Positions 7,694-14,711 of a stretch of 19,406 nt of DNA are shown here, piece by piece (the first letter of the stretch is position 1; each line of letters begins with the position of its first letter). Below the pieces are notes generated by a model. The model did no database searches. It worked only from the letters and a program-made list of their open reading frames with translations, and was not told where the DNA came from. The stretch comes from VFKU01 sp038916785. Lineage in GTDB: Bacteria; Hydrogenedentota; Hydrogenedentia; Hydrogenedentales; GCA-2746185. The stretch lies in assembly GCA_038916785.1 (NCBI GenBank), contig JBCLBO010000062.1, positions 1 through 19,406 on the forward strand, read 5' to 3'. A program made the position numbers and the translations under genes.

Positions 7694-8263
7694 ATGGGTA
7701 TTGGACTGATCGTGTTAATTGCGGTGCTCGCGGCCCCCGTGGCGATCGCGCTGTGGGCCGTCGGCGTGTACAACGCCATGGTGATGGCGCGGAACGCGGT
7801 GAAAAACGCGTGGGCGCAGATCGACGTGCAACTCAAGCGCCGTCACGACCTAATCCCGAACCTCGTCGAGACCGCCAAGGGGTACATGGGCCACGAGCGC
7901 GCGACCCTGGAGAACATCACCAAAGCGCGCAACCTCGCCGCGCAGCCGCACGGCGTCGCCGACCAAGCCAAGGCCGAGGGCGAACTTTCGCGCGCGATGA
8001 GCAGCTTCTTCGTCGTCGTCGAGAACTATCCCGACCTCAAGGCGAACCAGAACTTTCTGCAAATCCAGGAAGAGCTCACCTCGACCGAAAACAAAGTAGG
8101 CTTCGCGCGCCAGTACTACAACGACGAAACCATGCGCTTCAACACCCGCCTCGAACAGTTCCCAGGAAACATCGTCGCCAACATGTTCAACTTCAAACCC
8201 GCCGAGTTCTTCGAAATCGAAGACGCCCAAGAGCGCCAAGTGCCAAAGGTGTCGTTCTCCTAA
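7694..8263 (+). CDS. lemA: LemA family membrane-anchored protein
   Basis: LemA family protein, 189 residues, the usual length. The N-terminal transmembrane helix (about 3-27, rich in Ile, Leu, Val and Ala) anchors a helical-bundle domain. The family core is complete: YNAMV, RNAVKNAWAQIDVQLKRR, HDLIPNLVETAKGYM and E..TLENITKAR. Further along are FFVVVENYPDLKANQNFLQ, EELTSTENKVGFARQYYND and the closing FNFKPAEFFE. No enzymatic activity is known for the family, which is thought to act in envelope-associated stress or signalling complexes. AGAGGAG lies nine bases before the ATG. The neighbours that often accompany LemA (TPM-domain or M48 peptidase genes) are absent here; the nearest upstream gene is the zinc-ribbon protein. 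Confidence 0.93.
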   Translation: MGIGLIVLIAVLAAPVAIALWAVGVYNAMVMARNAVKNAWAQIDVQLKRRHDLIPNLVETAKGYMGHERATLENITKARNLAAQPHGVADQAKAEGELSRAMSSFFVVVENYPDLKANQNFLQIQEELTSTENKVGFARQYYNDETMRFNTRLEQFPGNIVANMFNFKPAEFFEIEDAQERQVPKVSFS

Positions 8264-8293
8264 CGACGGCACCTTCGGTTTACGCGGGACCTC

Positions 8294-8595
8294 ACCGCGG
8301 AGCTGTTGAAAAAGCCCTGTTCTCCATCCGAAGGGCACTTACACGACGGACTCGCATGATGAAAACACCAACGAAAATGGACTTCTCAGGGAATTACATC
8401 GTTGATTCCACAGCGTTTTGTATTTCTCGCGATAACCGGTCATTTTGCCGAATTTTCCCATCAGCACTACCCCGTGAAACAGGGCTATTTATTGGCATTT
8501 CTCCGTCTGTGGATTCAAATATATAATCCCCACTTCTCAAGAGTCGAGGGATCGCGGCAGACGCGTGAATTCGGCTTTCTCAACAGCTCCACCGC
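8294..8595. mobile_element. MITE-like element with 5 bp target duplication
   Basis: 18-base terminal inverted repeats GGAGCTGTTGAAAAAGCC (8299-8316) and GGCTTTCTCAACAGCTCC (8573-8590) match with one mismatch and bound 292 bp. The five bases on each side are ACCGC (8294-8298 and 8591-8595), a clean target-site duplication. The interior is less GC-rich than its surroundings. It shows no recognisable transposase fragment, so it is non-autonomous or a heavily deleted insertion sequence. The ends share the core CTGTTGAAA with the element at 6678-6835. Confidence 0.75.
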
Positions 8596-8615
8596 TCCCA
8601 AGTTTCTGGGAACCG

Positions 8616-8691
8616 TGCACGGCTCCTGCTACTCCCAGAGTCGGTCACTTGTTTGCACGGCTCCTGCTACTCCCAGAGTCGGTCATTTGTT
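8616..8691 (+). repeat. 38 bp tandem duplication
   Basis: Two head-to-tail 38-base units, each beginning TGCACGGCTCCTGCTACTCC and containing CAGAGTCGGTCA, differ at one base. It has only two units and no spacers, so it is not a CRISPR. It abuts the palindromic repeat that starts at 8689. Confidence 0.85.
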
Positions 8692-8811
8692 AGCCCTGAA
8701 GGGGCGTTCCAGACTAGCCCAGGGCAGAGCGAGCAAGAGCGAGCGCCGCCCTGGGTCAAGAGCACCCCAGTTTGGTCAAGCCCTGAAGGGGCGATCCGAG
8801 GGTGTCGTCAG
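8689..8811. repeat. Nested palindromic repeat, copy 2
   Basis: Second copy of the element at 6917-7031 in the same orientation, 123 bases. It is longer because of an extra GAGCAA-like insertion in the central loop of the CCCAGGGC..GCCCTGGG hairpin. It ends in CCCTGAAGGGGCG and GTGTCGTCAG. Loop bases differ while stem bases are kept. It lies in the 817-base gap between lemA and the next gene. Confidence 0.8.
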
Positions 8812-8919
8812 AGGCGCTCAGTCCGCGTGTTGCCTTTTCACGCGCGCCGATCTAATCTGGTGAATGAAGAAGGTGCAGATACAGATAGGGACTTTGCCGA
8901 CGGCAAGTGGTTCGCGGTT

Positions 8920-8955
8920 ATCTGCGTTCATCTGCGCCATCTGCGCCATCTGCGG
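8920..8955 (+). repeat. Short tandem repeat, ATCTGCG units
   Basis: Four units of ATCTGCG spaced by two or three bases (ATCTGCGTTC, ATCTGCGCC twice, ATCTGCGG). A looser version of the same phrase, GTGTCCATCAGTATCCATCGG, stands before lemA around 7620. It is an intergenic repeat of unknown role. Confidence 0.6.
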
Positions 8956-9024
8956 ACGAGAGGTACTCGGGCTAGAAGCCGCTACGTCACCCCCGCCTCG
9001 CGCGGAGCCGCGGAGAAACGCCTA

Positions 9025-9053
9025 TTGTGTTCTCGCGAAAAGCAATCTAGTAT
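9025..9053 (+). promoter_or_regulatory. Candidate promoter of zinc-ribbon membrane gene
   Basis: TTGTGT (9025-9030) and TAGTAT (9048-9053) are 17 bases apart and lie 28 bases before the ATG at 9081. The overlapping TATAGT (9051-9056) is an alternative -10. Confidence 0.45.
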
Positions 9054-9080
9054 AGTGCGTGAGCTTTGGGAGCCCACCCC

Positions 9081-9608
9081 ATGATCTGCGCGCACTGCAA
9101 CGAGCCAATCGGATGGTGGCGTTCGCTTTCAATCCCCCGCCTCGACGGCGGGTTCAAGTGTTCTGTCTGTGGCAAGGTATCGTTCGCCCAATCGATCCGC
9201 CGCCGCGACCCGATTGCGACAATCATGGTCCTCGGCTACGTCGCAGTCTTTGTGCTCTTTCTTTTTCTTACTCCGGAAACCGGGACCCAGCGGTACCTCA
9301 GGTTCTTGGGGGCGATCGCGGCGCTTGGATTCATCGCAATGGCTATAGCCCTGGCCGTCCGAGCGTCGAAGCGAATCGTCACCGTCGCTTCGCGTCCGCC
9401 GCGCGACATTCGTCAGCGTCGCTGGTTCTTCGCGGCGTGGCTGGTTTACATGATCTCGATACTGGGTTATTTCGTGATGCGCTGGTTGCATGTCGGTGAG
9501 GGAATCGCATGGGCCGCGATGATGATTTGCGGTCTAATCTTCTTGGTAGTTTGCTTCTCCGGCCGGCCGTCGCGAACGCGCCCGACGGACCCATTTATAC
9601 AAGATTGA
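9081..9608 (+). CDS. Zinc-ribbon-tagged multipass membrane protein, unknown function
   Basis: A 175-residue protein I do not recognise. The N-terminus is a short zinc ribbon: CAHC (3-6), then CSVCGK about 20 residues later, with an aromatic-rich loop between. Four hydrophobic segments follow: about 52-68 (GYVAVFVLFLFL), 76-95 (LGAIAALGFIAMAIAL), 117-134 (WFFAAWLVYMISILGYF) and 143-162 (WAAMMICGLIFLVVCF). A basic tail ends PTDPFIQD. The predicted product is an inner-membrane protein with a cytoplasmic zinc-binding head. The ATG at 9081 was chosen over an upstream in-frame TTG (9066) because the Cys pair directly follows the ATG. No strong ribosome binding site is seen; GGGAG at 9069-9073 is the nearest. 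No functional partner is adjacent. Confidence 0.75.
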   Translation: MICAHCNEPIGWWRSLSIPRLDGGFKCSVCGKVSFAQSIRRRDPIATIMVLGYVAVFVLFLFLTPETGTQRYLRFLGAIAALGFIAMAIALAVRASKRIVTVASRPPRDIRQRRWFFAAWLVYMISILGYFVMRWLHVGEGIAWAAMMICGLIFLVVCFSGRPSRTRPTDPFIQD

Positions 9609-9973
9609 CCGAATACGCCTTGCGCGCACTGCGGCTGCGGGCTGCGTTACCGGGACTCGTTCCAGCTAGGCGTCGGTCGCTGGCAGTTTCCGCAAACATC
9701 AGCAGACGCTGAGCAGAATCGACCGCAATTCGGCGAATCTCGCCAGACCCCCTTGTCCCGCAACCACATGTTCGCGCGAATGGCTCGGAGTTCCGCGTTT
9801 ACGCGGCGTGATCGGCCTGGACCATCCGCCCGAAGGCGCAACTCCAAACATCCGCGCCTCTGTCAATCGATTCACCCCTTGACTGCCGCAACAGTATCCT
9901 TGTTTGGCAACCGGACTTTCTGGAGGTAGTGCAACAGACGGCAGCTATAGGTAGGAGCCGTCGCTGCGGAGGG

Positions 9974-10091
9974 CTTTGGTGGCATGGGCTTCCAGCACAT
10001 GCGGGGAGGGTTCGAGGTAGAAGACTGGAACCAGGGAGGAAACGGAGACTCCGGCTCACTCTCCATCGGCTGGAAGCCGATGCCACCAAAG
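9974..10091. repeat. 118 bp inverted-repeat structure
   Basis: CTTTGGTGGCATGGGCTTCC and onward (9974-9994) is the reverse complement of 10071-10091 at 20 of 21 bases. The right arm overlaps a hairpin, CATCGGCT-GGA-AGCCGATG (10064-10082), related to the one at 5196-5214. No target duplication is visible, so it may be two oppositely placed copies of a dispersed hairpin family rather than a transposon. Confidence 0.6.
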
Positions 10092-10131
10092 GGCGCTCCC
10101 TTTGATTGGACACTCTGGCAACGGACAATCA

Positions 10132-10151
10132 GGCGGGCGAGGACGCCCGCC
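10132..10151. repeat. Hairpin GGCGGGCG-AGGA-CGCCCGCC
   Basis: A perfect 8-base all-G/C stem with a 4-base loop, about 90 bases before yifB. No T run follows. It could be a dispersed repeat or a leader structure. Confidence 0.5.
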
Positions 10152-10243
10152 GCCACCGAGCAAGGTCAAGGGCCGATTACGCGCACGAGCACGGCGCGGG
10201 CAGGATCTGGCCGGTGGGGCGGTGACTTGCTAAGCTAGTCCGC

Positions 10244-11785
10244 ATGCTTGCCCGGGTACAGTCTTGCGCGATTTTGGGGATCGACAGCATCCCTGTGGCG
10301 GTCGAGGTGGACGCGTCGCCGGGGATGAACGCGAGAGTCATCATCGTCGGGCTGCCGGATACGGCGGTGAAGGAGAGCAGCGAACGGGTATTGGCGGCGG
10401 TGAAGAATTCGGGGTTTCGCGCGCCGCGCGGGCACACGGTAGTCAATCTGGCGCCGGCGGACATCCGCAAGGAGGGCAGCGCGCTCGATTTGCCGATCGC
10501 GCTGGGGATGATCGCGGCGACGGACCAGCTTCGGAGCACGCTGCTCGCGGAGTATTCGATCTCGGGCGAGCTCGCGCTGAACGGCTCCGTGCGGCCGGTG
10601 GTGGGCGCGCTGTCGATGGCGCTGGGCGCGCGCAAGGCGGGCCTGAAGGGCATCATGCTGCCGGCCGAGAACGCGGAGGAGGCCGGCGTCGTCGAGGGCG
10701 TTGACGTCATCGGCGTGCACACGCTGGACGAGGCCGTGGCGTTCCTCGGCGGGCGGCTGGACATCGTGCCGCAGCGGACGGACTTCGCGGCGATGGCCGC
10801 GGAGCGGCGCAACGCCGTGGGCGATCTCGCCGAAGTGCGCGGGCAGGCGCACGTCAAGCGCGCGCTCACCGTCGCGGCGGCAGGCGGGCACAACCTGCTG
10901 ATGATCGGCCCGCCGGGCACGGGCAAGACGATGCTCGCCTCGCGGCTGCCGGGCATTCTGCCGAAGATGACCTTCGACGAGGCGATCGAGACGACGCGGA
11001 TTTACAGCGTGGCCGGCTCGATGCTCAACGGGCGGCGGATTGTGCTCGAGCGGCCGTTTCGCGCGCCGCACCACACGGCGACGACGGTGTCCATCAGCGG
11101 CGGCGGGCAGGGCTCGCGGCCGATGCCGGGCGAGGTGAGCCTGGCGCACAACGGCGTGCTCTTTCTCGACGAGCTGCCGGAATTCAACCGTAGCGCGGTC
11201 GAAGTGTTGCGCCAGCCGCTTGAAGAAGGGATGGTCCATATCCGCCGTGCGAACTATTCGGTGGCGTATCCGAGCCGGTTCATGTTGGTCGCGGCGATGA
11301 ACCCATGCCCCTGCGGCTATCGAACCGATCCGAAGAAGCAATGCCGGTGCTCCGTAGGCGAGATTCGGCGCTACACCGCGCGGATCTCGGGACCGCTGCT
11401 GGATCGGATCGATCTGCACATCGACGTGCCGGCGCTCAGCTACGACGACATCGCCGGCGCGGGCAAGAGCGGGCCGTCGAGCGCGGAAGTCCGCGAGACG
11501 GTGCAGCGCGTGCGCGATGTGCAGCGCGCGCGCTACGGCGGGGCGTTTGCCTGCAACGCGCACCTCGACGCAGCGGCCACGCGCGAGTTCTGCACGCTCG
11601 CGCCCGGCGCGGAGTCGCTGCTACAAAACGCTATCGATCGCCTCGGCTTTAGCGCCCGCGCCTACGACAAGGTGCTGCGCGTCGCGCGGACGCTCGCCGA
11701 TCTAGATGACGCCGCCGAGAAGATCGCGGAGCGGCACATCGGCGAGGCGATTCAATATCGGAATCTCGACCGTTACGAACTATAA
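10244..11785 (+). CDS. YifB/ComM family AAA+ ATPase (Mg-chelatase-like)
   Basis: YifB/ComM family protein of 513 residues, the standard length. In naturally competent species ComM is a hexameric helicase that extends branch migration of incoming DNA; elsewhere the role is undefined. The N-terminal ChlI/Lon-like domain runs from the start (GIDSIPVAVEVDASPG) through VIIVGLPDTAVKESSERV and APADIRKEGSALDLPIAL. The AAA+ core has Walker A GPPGTGKT at 222-229, Walker B VLFLDEL at about 305-311 followed by PEFNR, and sensor region MNPCPCGY with a Cys-rich loop (DPKKQCRC). Then comes RISGPLLDRIDLHIDVP with the arginine finger region. The C-terminal helical domain ends LDDAAEKIAERHIGEAIQYR. No competence genes are in the window. 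The ATG is the first in the frame; no strong ribosome binding site was found. Confidence 0.95.
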   Translation: MLARVQSCAILGIDSIPVAVEVDASPGMNARVIIVGLPDTAVKESSERVLAAVKNSGFRAPRGHTVVNLAPADIRKEGSALDLPIALGMIAATDQLRSTLLAEYSISGELALNGSVRPVVGALSMALGARKAGLKGIMLPAENAEEAGVVEGVDVIGVHTLDEAVAFLGGRLDIVPQRTDFAAMAAERRNAVGDLAEVRGQAHVKRALTVAAAGGHNLLMIGPPGTGKTMLASRLPGILPKMTFDEAIETTRIYSVAGSMLNGRRIVLERPFRAPHHTATTVSISGGGQGSRPMPGEVSLAHNGVLFLDELPEFNRSAVEVLRQPLEEGMVHIRRANYSVAYPSRFMLVAAMNPCPCGYRTDPKKQCRCSVGEIRRYTARISGPLLDRIDLHIDVPALSYDDIAGAGKSGPSSAEVRETVQRVRDVQRARYGGAFACNAHLDAAATREFCTLAPGAESLLQNAIDRLGFSARAYDKVLRVARTLADLDDAAEKIAERHIGEAIQYRNLDRYEL

Positions 11786-12164
11786 AACGCCGGTGGGCTC
11801 CAAGAGAGAAAAGGCTCGGACCAAAGCCCCGGCGGAGCGCTGTAAAGCAAGCGGTCAGCCTCAATGCAATCCGTCCAGGATCCCATGATACGTGCCGACT
11901 GCGGTTAAGTGGCGTAGCACCTCAAGATAATCACGACGGGCCGAATTATTCGCCAAACCTGTGACCTTGCATCCAGATGTGCGTACGGCGGGCATTCAAT
12001 GAGGCCACTAAGTTGAATTGCTGCAACGCTTTCCAGCGACTCGCCGTAGAACTGCGAAGTGGTTGGCAAAATCGTCAGAAAGATGTATAAATACTACCAC
12101 AGTCTGTTTCGTCCTTGTACATTTCGGTGAGAATCTTGAACCTTACATAACGGCAACAAATCGT
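11786..12164. other. Gap where base composition changes
   Basis: 379 bases with no supported gene. GC content falls visibly across this gap, from the GC-rich yifB side to the lower-GC block that runs to about 16,550. The only element seen is the promoter at 12063-12091. There is no tRNA, integrase or insertion sequence at the border. Confidence 0.45.
12063..12091 (+). promoter_or_regulatory. Sigma70-type promoter for the 12165 gene
   Basis: TTGGCA (12063-12068) and TATAAA (12086-12091) are exactly 17 bases apart, each matching five of six consensus bases. Transcription would start near 12098. This rules out upstream starts in the open frame (12018) and supports the ATG at 12165. Confidence 0.65.
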
Positions 12165-13121
12165 ATGAAACGAAAAACGAGCATCCTGCTCCCTGTCTCG
12201 CTCACCGCTATCGCCCTTGGCCTTGCGCTCGTATTGTACTTTACGATCCCAAAAGGCGACACCCATCAACACACGACTGACGCCGGCAGCGGCGACGGAA
12301 CCCGCGGGATTTCGCTCGATCCAGCGAACATAGCGAACCTTTCGTCCGCAGATATTCCTCAAGAAGCGCAATTGCTTAATAGCGAGTTCATCGTTCCGCT
12401 CCTTGATGCGGAAACACTGTACTTTGGCAGCGGCGAATTTCGGACGCTAGAGAGCGCGGACGCGATTCTCAGCGGCATTCAGACCATCGAAATCCAGAAC
12501 AAAGAGTTGTTGACGGACACCGCGGTGTCGCGCTTACGGGACACACTGGCGGAGACTGTGCTGGGTCTTATGAATGCTAGCGTCGAAACCGAGTCGCGCG
12601 CACAAGGGTTCCTCCGCTACGCTGAGGCGATGGCGAAGAACGGAGACACCATCGAGCCGGCGCGCCGCGCGGCTCTCATTAGGGACGCTCGGGAATTTGG
12701 ACTGGCCGTGTCCGAAGCGACGCCCGACCCGGAACTCTTCGCCGCACATTCACTCGCCAGCAAGTCCCAGCCGGCGTGGCACGCGGTGAACCTCGAAGGG
12801 AGCGATGTTAGAGTTTATTCGTCCGCGGGACGGCCCGCGGATCAGCCGGGGTACTGGCTGGCCTTGCTGAACAGGAACATCAGATCGTATAACCCCACCT
12901 TCAAGAGCCCCCGGACCCTCGAGTCGTTCATCGCGGAGAAAAAGACCGCGTTGTTTGCCGACGTTCGTATTGTCGTCGAGCGTTCCGCCGAGTGGAATTA
13001 CGCGGTAACCCCCTTCTTCTTGAGGCTTTGGATTGACCAGCAGGAACAGTGGCACCTTATCGAGGCGAACATGGTACACAAGTCTCCCTCACTGCCTGAA
13101 CCGGCGGACTTCAATTTTTGA
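12165..13121 (+). CDS. Membrane-anchored protein of unknown function
   Basis: A 318-residue protein I do not recognise. It begins with a basic MKRK, then one hydrophobic helix (about 6-26), then a polar extracytoplasmic region starting HQHTTD. It is thus a signal-anchored periplasmic protein; there is no lipobox cysteine. The body has no cysteine-based or enzymatic motif that I can see. It is acidic, with a helical middle (RLRDTLAETVLGLM, RYAEAMAKNGD) and a C-terminal part with beta-like strands (VRIVVERSAEWNY, FFLRLWIDQQEQWHLIEAN). It is convergent with the three-gene minus-strand operon and shares that block's lower GC. The 3' end lies ten bases before the first copy of the 25 bp repeat. 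The ribosome binding site is weak. Confidence 0.7.
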   Translation: MKRKTSILLPVSLTAIALGLALVLYFTIPKGDTHQHTTDAGSGDGTRGISLDPANIANLSSADIPQEAQLLNSEFIVPLLDAETLYFGSGEFRTLESADAILSGIQTIEIQNKELLTDTAVSRLRDTLAETVLGLMNASVETESRAQGFLRYAEAMAKNGDTIEPARRAALIRDAREFGLAVSEATPDPELFAAHSLASKSQPAWHAVNLEGSDVRVYSSAGRPADQPGYWLALLNRNIRSYNPTFKSPRTLESFIAEKKTALFADVRIVVERSAEWNYAVTPFFLRLWIDQQEQWHLIEANMVHKSPSLPEPADFNF

Positions 13122-13130
13122 CGATAGCGC

Positions 13131-13155
13131 GGATTCAAAGTCTACGTGCAACAAC
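13131..13155 (+). repeat. 25 bp direct repeat, copy A
   Basis: First of four same-orientation copies of a repeat that starts GGATTCAAAG and ends GTGCAACAAC. It lies between two convergent genes. It is followed at 13165-13182 by two tandem CCCATTAAA units. It marks the downstream border of the Cys-rich-protein operon. Confidence 0.85.
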
Positions 13156-13238
13156 TCCGCTGTCCCCATTAAACCCATTAAACCGTTCTTATTTACCCTC
13201 ATCCCTCTACGTCTGATTCTGCCAGGGAACCATGCTTC

Positions 13239-14711
13239 TTAATTCAATTGCGCCAGTACTCGAATATGCAAAGTCTCCGACAATTCAGGACAACTGATTG
13301 AGAGGTTGTCCTCCAAAATTGCGTCTCCCGGCGCCGGTCTTGCGGATAGCAGCACCCGGTATTTGTCGTCGCCGTAGGCTTCAAGGACCGTTTCTACTCT
13401 TCCTCTTTCACTTGACGCCGTCACACTTCGCCTCTTGTGATCGGTGAATGCTATCCATACTTCTGGCGATCCGGCGCCTAGGCGTAAATCCGAATCAAGC
13501 GTTATCCGCCGCACATTGGCGGTCATAATCGGCAATACGATTGCTTTTACCGGGATTCGCGCAACTACTTCGTCGCGCAGCGTAATGGCGACCACGTCTG
13601 AAATTTGGCCTGGTCGAGTGTTGACTGCCAACCGAAACTTGAGCTCGGCAGCGGCTAACCTTCCTTGTTCATCCACCGTCTTGAGTTCAATCTCCACCGG
13701 CAGAAAACTATTGGCCGAGCGCGCTGCGACATCGCGAAAATCAGGAGAAAACACCAGCCCAAAGTACCCGTCGAGCGCGAGATTGACGCTCGCTGTTCGA
13801 ACCTCGTCCTTAGTCACGCGGCCCAAATCAAGAGTATCGGGGCTTGCGAGGCACTTGTTATGCACTACACCGGTAGCGTCGAAACGGATGACGCCTGGAT
13901 AGCCTTGTAGCGTTAACCAGGCCTGATAGTTTGTCTTGCCCGCGTTATTTTCCGTATTCAGTTTCAGTTCGACGACTGTATGTTCTAAGGGCGGAATTGC
14001 TTTGTCCCAAACTGCCGTCGAGGTGCATCCGCAGTTGGATTTCAAGGATTCGATGAGCAGAGGAAACGGCCCTTTGTTCTCCACCCTAAAAAGCGCGACA
14101 ACCTCCGCACCGCTCGCGACATGGCCAAAATCGAACACTTCCGGAGACACTTTGACCGGCGGAGCGCCCGAATCACGGACTCCTTGGGAGATCGATAGCG
14201 CCTGGTAAACGGGCCCGTCGGAAAGGTATTGGGCAATAGAGTGAAAGCGCTCGGGCTGGTTGGGATCAAAAATCAAAGATGGAAGGTCCTTGCGAGGAAT
14301 GTAGACAATGGATTTGTCGCTCGCAAGCGTCGAGGTCGAACTTCTTGCAATTGCGATGACCACGGGATTCTGGCAACTCGATATTTGCGAAAGCGACATC
14401 TCACTAAGGGAACTGTTCAGACCTCTACCACGCAATGCGGCCTGAATTCGTTCCAAGTGCGTCACAGTATCCGCCCCGACAACGGCTTGAAGTCGAGACG
14501 CCTCTTGCTGCGAAATTGCCAATCCGTAGATCGCGGACAGAAAATAAAGTGTACCACTTCCATTTGCAGCTACACCTGGCGGATTCTGGGGCGAATGCTC
14601 ATCCTGTCCGTATGCCGCCACATCGCAAACGCAAACCGCCAGAGTCAACAAAAAGTATCGGACGAGACCCCGTGATTTCTTGGCGACAACCCACGAACAG
14701 CCTGGATTCAT
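13239..14711 (-). CDS. DUF1573 protein with N-terminal inactive C39-like domain
   Basis: A secreted or membrane-tethered 490-residue protein with three parts. A signal peptide or anchor spans about 16-35. Residues about 47-175 resemble a C39 peptidase fold: GTLYFLSAIYGLAISQQEAS, a helical middle with LERIQAALRGRGL, NPVVIAIA, then LIFDP (D149). Where C39 enzymes have the catalytic Cys before G-x-x-x-L-Y, this protein has N50, and no histidine stands at the expected later strand. If the match is right, the domain cannot cut. Residues about 187-285 are a DUF1573 Ig-like module (FDFGHVASG at 194-202, SNCGCTST at 225-232). The rest, 290-490, is beta-rich and unassigned. Its ATG overlaps the stop of the preceding gene (ATGA), so it is translationally coupled. 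It is the last gene of the operon. Confidence 0.8.
   Translation of the reverse strand: MNPGCSWVVAKKSRGLVRYFLLTLAVCVCDVAAYGQDEHSPQNPPGVAANGSGTLYFLSAIYGLAISQQEASRLQAVVGADTVTHLERIQAALRGRGLNSSLSEMSLSQISSCQNPVVIAIARSSTSTLASDKSIVYIPRKDLPSLIFDPNQPERFHSIAQYLSDGPVYQALSISQGVRDSGAPPVKVSPEVFDFGHVASGAEVVALFRVENKGPFPLLIESLKSNCGCTSTAVWDKAIPPLEHTVVELKLNTENNAGKTNYQAWLTLQGYPGVIRFDATGVVHNKCLASPDTLDLGRVTKDEVRTASVNLALDGYFGLVFSPDFRDVAARSANSFLPVEIELKTVDEQGRLAAAELKFRLAVNTRPGQISDVVAITLRDEVVARIPVKAIVLPIMTANVRRITLDSDLRLGAGSPEVWIAFTDHKRRSVTASSERGRVETVLEAYGDDKYRVLLSARPAPGDAILEDNLSISCPELSETLHIRVLAQLN

Larger units (their letters stand above)
9609..10243. other. Gene-free region before yifB
   Basis: 635 bases with no supported gene. 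The first 350 bases show nothing recognisable. The rest holds a 118-base inverted-repeat structure (9974-10091) and a strong hairpin (10132-10151). The yifB promoter must lie near the end, but no clear -35/-10 pair was found. Confidence 0.5.

Noticed and set aside
7621..8526. A 301-codon frame covering lemA and the second mobile element
   Set aside because: Out of frame with lemA, low-complexity translation, and it runs across a transposon-like boundary.
8402..8863. A transposase remnant inside or beside the 8294-8595 element
   Set aside because: The plus-strand translation has no transposase motif and continues through tandem and palindromic repeats outside the element.
10235..11563. A 442-codon open frame antisense to yifB
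   Set aside because: It is Arg/His-rich, has no recognisable motif and lies wholly opposite a well-supported AAA+ gene. Such frames are expected in GC-rich coding DNA.
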